DNA from: Sphingomonas koreensis
GTDB taxonomy: Bacteria; Pseudomonadota; Alphaproteobacteria; Sphingomonadales; Sphingomonadaceae
Direction of reading: 5' to 3'
NCBI RefSeq assembly: GCF_002797435.1
Contig: NZ_PGEN01000001.1
Location: 2,354,501-2,418,500, forward strand
DNA length: 64,000 nt
The position numbers and the translations under genes are program-made. Numbering within the stretch: the first letter of the stretch is position 1; every line of letters begins with the position of its first letter. Positions 60,469 through 64,000 of this stretch are shown in pieces. The notes under the pieces were generated by a model. That model did no database searches. It was given only the letters and a program-made list of their open reading frames with translations, and was not told the origin of the DNA.

Positions 60469-61908
60469 TCAGGCGGCCAGCCACCCGCCGGTGAACCCGG
60501 CCGCCTCCAGCCCGCGCCGGATCACCTTCGATCCGCGCATCACCTTCCAAACGAAATCGCTGCGATAATTCGCCGCCTGCAACAGGATCGGTCCCTGATC
60601 GATGCCGATATAGTCGGTATCGACCCAGCCATGCTTGCCGTTGATCCGGCCGTTGGCGAGCTTCTTGTCGGTCCAGGTGAAGCTGGGGTTGAACGAATCG
60701 AGGAAGCCGTACTGGCTGTAGAGGCCCGGCCATTTGCGCAGTGCGTTCGCGGCCGGGATCACGATCTCGGGCGCGAAGGGCAGCGAGCCGAGCGCCGCGG
60801 TCGGCGCGAGCGTGCCGTCGTCATACGCGTCGGGCTGGCCCAGCGGCCCGCGCGCCGAATAGGCACGGAACGTGGCCGTCCGCCCCTTGAAGGGAAGGTT
60901 GTATCCGCCCGGCCCGTCGCAAGCCGTCAGGCCCCAAATGTCCTTGGAATAGCCGGTCCAGCCCATCGGGTTGGCGATGGCATAGGCGCGCTGCGCATGC
61001 GTCGCGCGGCGGCTGTTCTCGAAATAGTCGATACCCGCTTCGCGCATCACCTTGTCGCGGATGCCGCGGAAATCGACCCAGACATGGCTGTACTGGTGTC
61101 CGAACAGCGGCGCAAAGGCGAGGTGACGGGTCTCGCCCTGCCCGCGCCAGCAATGGTCGTACTTCGCGGTCCACACGTCCCAGCTGTTCGCCGGCACCGG
61201 GTGCGTCGGCGAGGCAAGCGCGAGGATGTAGACGCACATCCCCTCGTTATAACCCTGCCAGCTCGCCGGGATCAGGCCGCGCTCGGGGTGCCAGCCCATC
61301 GAAATCGGCGCGCGGCCGTCGCTGCGGAAGAAGTTCCAGTCGGCACGGGCGTAGATGTCGTGCGCCAGCTTGCGGATCTCGGCTTCGACAGCGTTGTCGG
61401 CGCTGAAATACTCGGCCGCGAACAGGATGCCCATGAACAGAAGTGTGGTGTCCACGCTCGAAAGCTCGTTGGTGCGGAACCGGTGGCCGGTCTCCATGTC
61501 GATGAAGTGGTAGAAGAAACCCTTGTGGCCCGCGGTACCGCTCGGCTCCGGTCCCTGCGGCGCGTTCCAGAAGAAACGCAACGTGGTCAGCGTCAGCTCG
61601 GCCGCCTCGGCACGCGTCACCCAGCCGCGCTCCACGCCCACGGGATAGGCGGTCAGCGCATAGCCCACAGACGCGATCGAGCAGAAGGACTTGCTCGGCC
61701 AGCGATCGGGCACCAGCCCGTTCTTGCGGTTCGCCGTCTGCCAGAAGAAGTCGAAGGTGCGCTTCTCGAGATCGGCGTACCAGCCGGGCAGCGCCGGTTT
61801 GGCAGGGCCGGCCAGCAGCGGGCGGGCGCATGCCGGGGTCAGTGCGGCGGCGCCCAGCGCGGGCGCGGCGAGCAGGGACCGGCGGGTGATCGGGAAACGC
61901 ATCGTCAT
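60469..61908 (-). CDS. GH144-like glucoamylase-family protein (probable beta-1,2-glucanase)
   Basis: The 479-residue product has a Tat-type signal (TRRSLLAAPALGAAALTPAC), with a Cys that could also serve as a lipid site. The body matches the putative glucoamylase family (PF10091), whose characterised members in GH144 are endo-beta-1,2-glucanases. Recognisable segments are WYADLEKRTFDFFWQ, SIASVGYALTAYPVG, FFYHFIDMETGHRF and FGHQYSHVWVDFRG. It follows lacI by 24 bases on the same strand. The substrate is inferred from family membership. Confidence 0.82.
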   Translation of the reverse strand: MTMRFPITRRSLLAAPALGAAALTPACARPLLAGPAKPALPGWYADLEKRTFDFFWQTANRKNGLVPDRWPSKSFCSIASVGYALTAYPVGVERGWVTRAEAAELTLTTLRFFWNAPQGPEPSGTAGHKGFFYHFIDMETGHRFRTNELSSVDTTLLFMGILFAAEYFSADNAVEAEIRKLAHDIYARADWNFFRSDGRAPISMGWHPERGLIPASWQGYNEGMCVYILALASPTHPVPANSWDVWTAKYDHCWRGQGETRHLAFAPLFGHQYSHVWVDFRGIRDKVMREAGIDYFENSRRATHAQRAYAIANPMGWTGYSKDIWGLTACDGPGGYNLPFKGRTATFRAYSARGPLGQPDAYDDGTLAPTAALGSLPFAPEIVIPAANALRKWPGLYSQYGFLDSFNPSFTWTDKKLANGRINGKHGWVDTDYIGIDQGPILLQAANYRSDFVWKVMRGSKVIRRGLEAAGFTGGWLAA

Positions 61909-61932
61909 ATCCTCTCCAGATGTTCCTGTCGT

Positions 61933-62928
61933 TCAGTCGCGCGCCGCGGTGGTGCCGCGCACCACCAGTTCGGCGTCGTGGCGTTCGGCGCGCTGATCCG
62001 CCGGTCCGCCTTCGAGAATATCGATCAGCCGCTCGATCGCGCGCGCGCCCATCTCGGCGATCCGCACGCGCACCGTGGTGAGGCCGAGATAGCGGGCCAG
62101 CGGCACGTCGTCGAAGCCCGCCACGGCGATCTCGCCGGGGACGTCGGCCCCGCCGTTGCGCAGCGCCTGAAGGCAGCCGATCGCCATCATGTCGTTGGCG
62201 GCGAACACGGCATCGCACGCGATACCGTTGGCGCGGATCGCATGGGCTGCAGCTTCACCCGCTTCCTCGGAAAAGTCGCCCGCCAGCACGACCGGTTCGA
62301 TCCCCGGCGCATGGCGGGCCATGGCTGCGCGATAGCCCTCGACGCGTTCGCGCGCATCGACATTGCCGTCGGGTCCGGCGATGTGGACGATCCGCTTGCG
62401 GCCACCGGCAACCAGATGCGCGACCATCGCCTCCATCGCCGCGACATTGTCGAGCCGTATCGTGGGGCGGTCGTCGATCTCCTCCGGGCCGTTGATGAAC
62501 AGCGACGGCAGGGTCGGGGGCAGCGCCGACTGGAGCATCCCGGCGGAAAGGTGCGGCGCCATCACGATCAGCCCGTCGACGCGCCCGCGCATCGCACGCA
62601 GCGCGTTGGCAGCCTGTTCGCTCTCGTCATGGATGTTGGACAGCAGCAGCACATAGCCGCGGCGGCTCGCTTCGCGATCCATGCCGCGCACGAACTCGCT
62701 GAAGAACTCGCCGTGCAGGTCGGGCAGCACGACGCCGACAGCGTGGGCGCGGGCGAGGCTCAGGCTGCGCGCGCCGGCGTGCGGGACGTAGCCCAGCTCG
62801 GCTGCCGCGGCCATGACGCGGTCGCGCGTTTCCTGGCGGACATTGCCGAGCCCGTTCAATGCGCGCGATACCGAAGCGATCGATACCTGCGCCCGGCGTG
62901 CCACATCGCGGATCGTCGCCTCGGCCAT
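61933..62928 (-). CDS. LacI family transcriptional regulator
   Basis: The 331-residue product has the LacI-type N-terminal HTH (TIRDVARRAQVSIASVSRALNG), a hinge helix (LGYVPHAGARSLS) and a periplasmic-binding-like sugar domain. It is transcribed with the GH144-like gene and divergently from the GH3 gene. The palindrome at 63004-63017 lies between them. The effector, probably an oligosaccharide or sugar released by the locus, is unknown. Confidence 0.92.
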   Translation of the reverse strand: MAEATIRDVARRAQVSIASVSRALNGLGNVRQETRDRVMAAAAELGYVPHAGARSLSLARAHAVGVVLPDLHGEFFSEFVRGMDREASRRGYVLLLSNIHDESEQAANALRAMRGRVDGLIVMAPHLSAGMLQSALPPTLPSLFINGPEEIDDRPTIRLDNVAAMEAMVAHLVAGGRKRIVHIAGPDGNVDARERVEGYRAAMARHAPGIEPVVLAGDFSEEAGEAAAHAIRANGIACDAVFAANDMMAIGCLQALRNGGADVPGEIAVAGFDDVPLARYLGLTTVRVRIAEMGARAIERLIDILEGGPADQRAERHDAELVVRGTTAARD

Positions 62929-63003
62929 CTACCCTCTCTCCCCCGGAACGATTACGTATTCGGGCGGATCATTCGCGATTGCAAATTGCAAGTTTCAACG
63001 GCA

Positions 63004-63017
63004 TGTAACCGGTTACT
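63004..63017. promoter_or_regulatory. LacI-type operator between lacI and the GH3 gene
   Basis: TGTAACCGGTTACT matches the perfect palindrome upstream of the TonB receptor at 13 of 14 positions, with the core GTAACCGGTTAC intact. It lies 76 bases before lacI and 92 bases before the GH3 start, so it could control both. Nearby TTGCAA-A-TTGCAA (62979-62991) is a second repeated pattern of unknown meaning. Confidence 0.75.
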
Positions 63018-63108
63018 GTTCGGCGCGACAAGCCCAAAACGATGGGGGCCGCCCGATCAACTCGCATCCCTCGCGCCGTTGCGCGATGCGTTCAGGAGAG
63101 GACTAGAA

Positions 63109-64000
63109 ATGCTCGACACCCGGATTTCCCGCCGCGGGGCGCTGATGGGCGCTGGTGCGATCGCGGCGTGGCTCCACAGCCCGGCGCATGCGCTGCTTAG
63201 CCAGGCTGCAACGGTCGAGGTTCCTCCGTTCATCGACGCGCTGATCGCCAAGATGACGCTCGCCGAAAAGGCGGGCCAGCTCAGCCTGATGGCTTCGGCC
63301 TGGGGCGGCAGCACCGTGATCAACCCTGCCAGCGGCTCGAACGCCAACTTCGAACAGCAGGTCGAGGAAGTCCGCAAGGGCATGCTCACCGGCGTGTTCA
63401 ACGGCAGCGGTACGCATATGTGCCGGATCATGCAGACTGCGGCGATGAAGGAGTCGCGGCTCAAGATCCCGCTGATCTTCGCCGCGGATATCATTCACGG
63501 CCACCGCACCATCTTCCCGGTTCCGGTGGGCGAAGCCGCGAGCTTCGATCCGGCGCTGGCGGAAAGGACTGCGGCCGCTGCATCCTACGAGGCCGCTGCC
63601 GCGGGTATCGACTGGACCTTCGCGCCGATGGTCGACGTCGCACGCGACCAGCGCTGGGGCCGCACCATGGAGGGCGCGGGCGAGGACGTGCATCTCGGCA
63701 ACCTCTTCGCCGCGGCGCGCGTGAAGGGCTTCCAGGGCGCCAGCCTCAAGGCGATCGATACGATGATGGCCTGCGCGAAGCACTTCGCCGCTTATGGCGC
63801 GGCCGAAGCGGGGCTTGATTACAACACCGTCGACGTATCGGAACGGACGCTGCGCGAAGTCTATTTCCCGCCCTTCCAGGCGGCGTTCGGCGCGGGCGCA
63901 CTGTCGGCCATGTCCTCGTTCAACGAGATTTCCGGAATCCCCTCGAACGGCAATGAGTGGCTGATGCGCACCGTGCTGCGCGACGAGTGGAAATATCAGG
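63109..64000 (+). CDS. bglX: GH3 beta-glucosidase, BglX type (3' end cut by window edge)
   Basis: About 297 residues are visible. A Tat-like signal (ISRRGALMGAGAIAAW) is followed by the GH3 core: LIAKMTLAEKAGQL, IPLIFAADIIHGHRTIFPV, WGRTMEGAGEDV and KHFAAYGAAEAGLDYNTVDVSE, which match BglX. The frame ends at LRDEWKYQ, just before the expected nucleophile Asp (VSDW-type), which lies outside the window. The ribosome site AGGAGAGG precedes the ATG. It would cleave glucose from the ends of beta-glucan fragments. Confidence 0.93.
   Translation, partial: MLDTRISRRGALMGAGAIAAWLHSPAHALLSQAATVEVPPFIDALIAKMTLAEKAGQLSLMASAWGGSTVINPASGSNANFEQQVEEVRKGMLTGVFNGSGTHMCRIMQTAAMKESRLKIPLIFAADIIHGHRTIFPVPVGEAASFDPALAERTAAAASYEAAAAGIDWTFAPMVDVARDQRWGRTMEGAGEDVHLGNLFAAARVKGFQGASLKAIDTMMACAKHFAAYGAAEAGLDYNTVDVSERTLREVYFPPFQAAFGAGALSAMSSFNEISGIPSNGNEWLMRTVLRDEWKYQ

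Overview
The window is a continuous stretch of high-GC bacterial chromosome with about 60 protein genes, one tRNA gene, and no insertion sequence, phage gene, CRISPR array or rRNA. It looks like a Sphingomonas-type alphaproteobacterium (Sphingomonadales). The reasons are a class I lysyl-tRNA synthetase, a serC-serA operon with an alphaproteobacterial-type serC leader, a CrtZ carotenoid hydroxylase, a LacI/TonB-receptor/glycosidase locus, DUF4169 and DUF6445 proteins, a free-standing flavin-dependent halogenase, and paired-hairpin intergenic repeats. The assignment is by family recognition; no database search was possible.

Layout. 1-3.5 kb: an ABC ATPase cut by the left edge, then zf-CHCC, tldD, arylamine N-acetyltransferase and DUF2007 genes. 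3.6-5.6 kb: glnK-amtB behind a near-perfect sigma-54 promoter, closed by a strong terminator. 5.7-11.2 kb: GMC oxidoreductase, fatty acid hydroxylase, two small genes, recQ and an acetyltransferase. 11.2-15.3 kb: serC-serA-hisZ (serine and histidine synthesis). 15.4-19.7 kb: extensin-like lipoprotein, LOG-like protein, cytochrome c, pheA and a membrane protein. 19.7-23.3 kb: branched-chain 2-oxoacid dehydrogenase E1alpha-E1beta-E2. 23.5-30.6 kb: prs, TauE-like permease coupled to crtZ, sucC without sucD, etfBA and a PhyH-like gene. 30.7-38.1 kb: nhaA, DUF389, lysK, feoAB, DUF4169, ssb. 38.1-39.9 kb: tryptophan-halogenase-like gene downstream of tRNA-Leu(GAG). 40-51.4 kb: MATE pump, MJ0042 zinc-ribbon protein, ftsE-ftsX-ydcF-plsC, DUF1772, hisC-tyrA, a Tat-exported amine oxidase, and metX-GNAT-metW. 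51.5-54.7 kb: a 1065-residue beta-propeller/amidohydrolase fusion.

The last 9 kb is a carbohydrate-utilisation locus: TonB-dependent receptor, DUF6445, GH43-like enzyme, GH144-like glucanase, LacI regulator and a BglX-type GH3 beta-glucosidase cut by the right edge. A perfect palindrome (TGTAACCGGTTACA) precedes the receptor. A 13/14 copy lies between lacI and the GH3 gene. A one-mismatch copy of the 12-base core lies in the loop of a hairpin between tRNA-Leu and the halogenase, 15 kb away. This suggests, but does not prove, one LacI regulon joining glycan uptake and breakdown with the DUF6445 protein and the halogenase.

Other points worth reading: a probable CTG start for the TauE-like gene; a Fur-box-like palindrome overlapping the feoA start codon; a serC leader hairpin that buries the ribosome binding site; and two related palindromic repeats near 5.6 and 40.1 kb.
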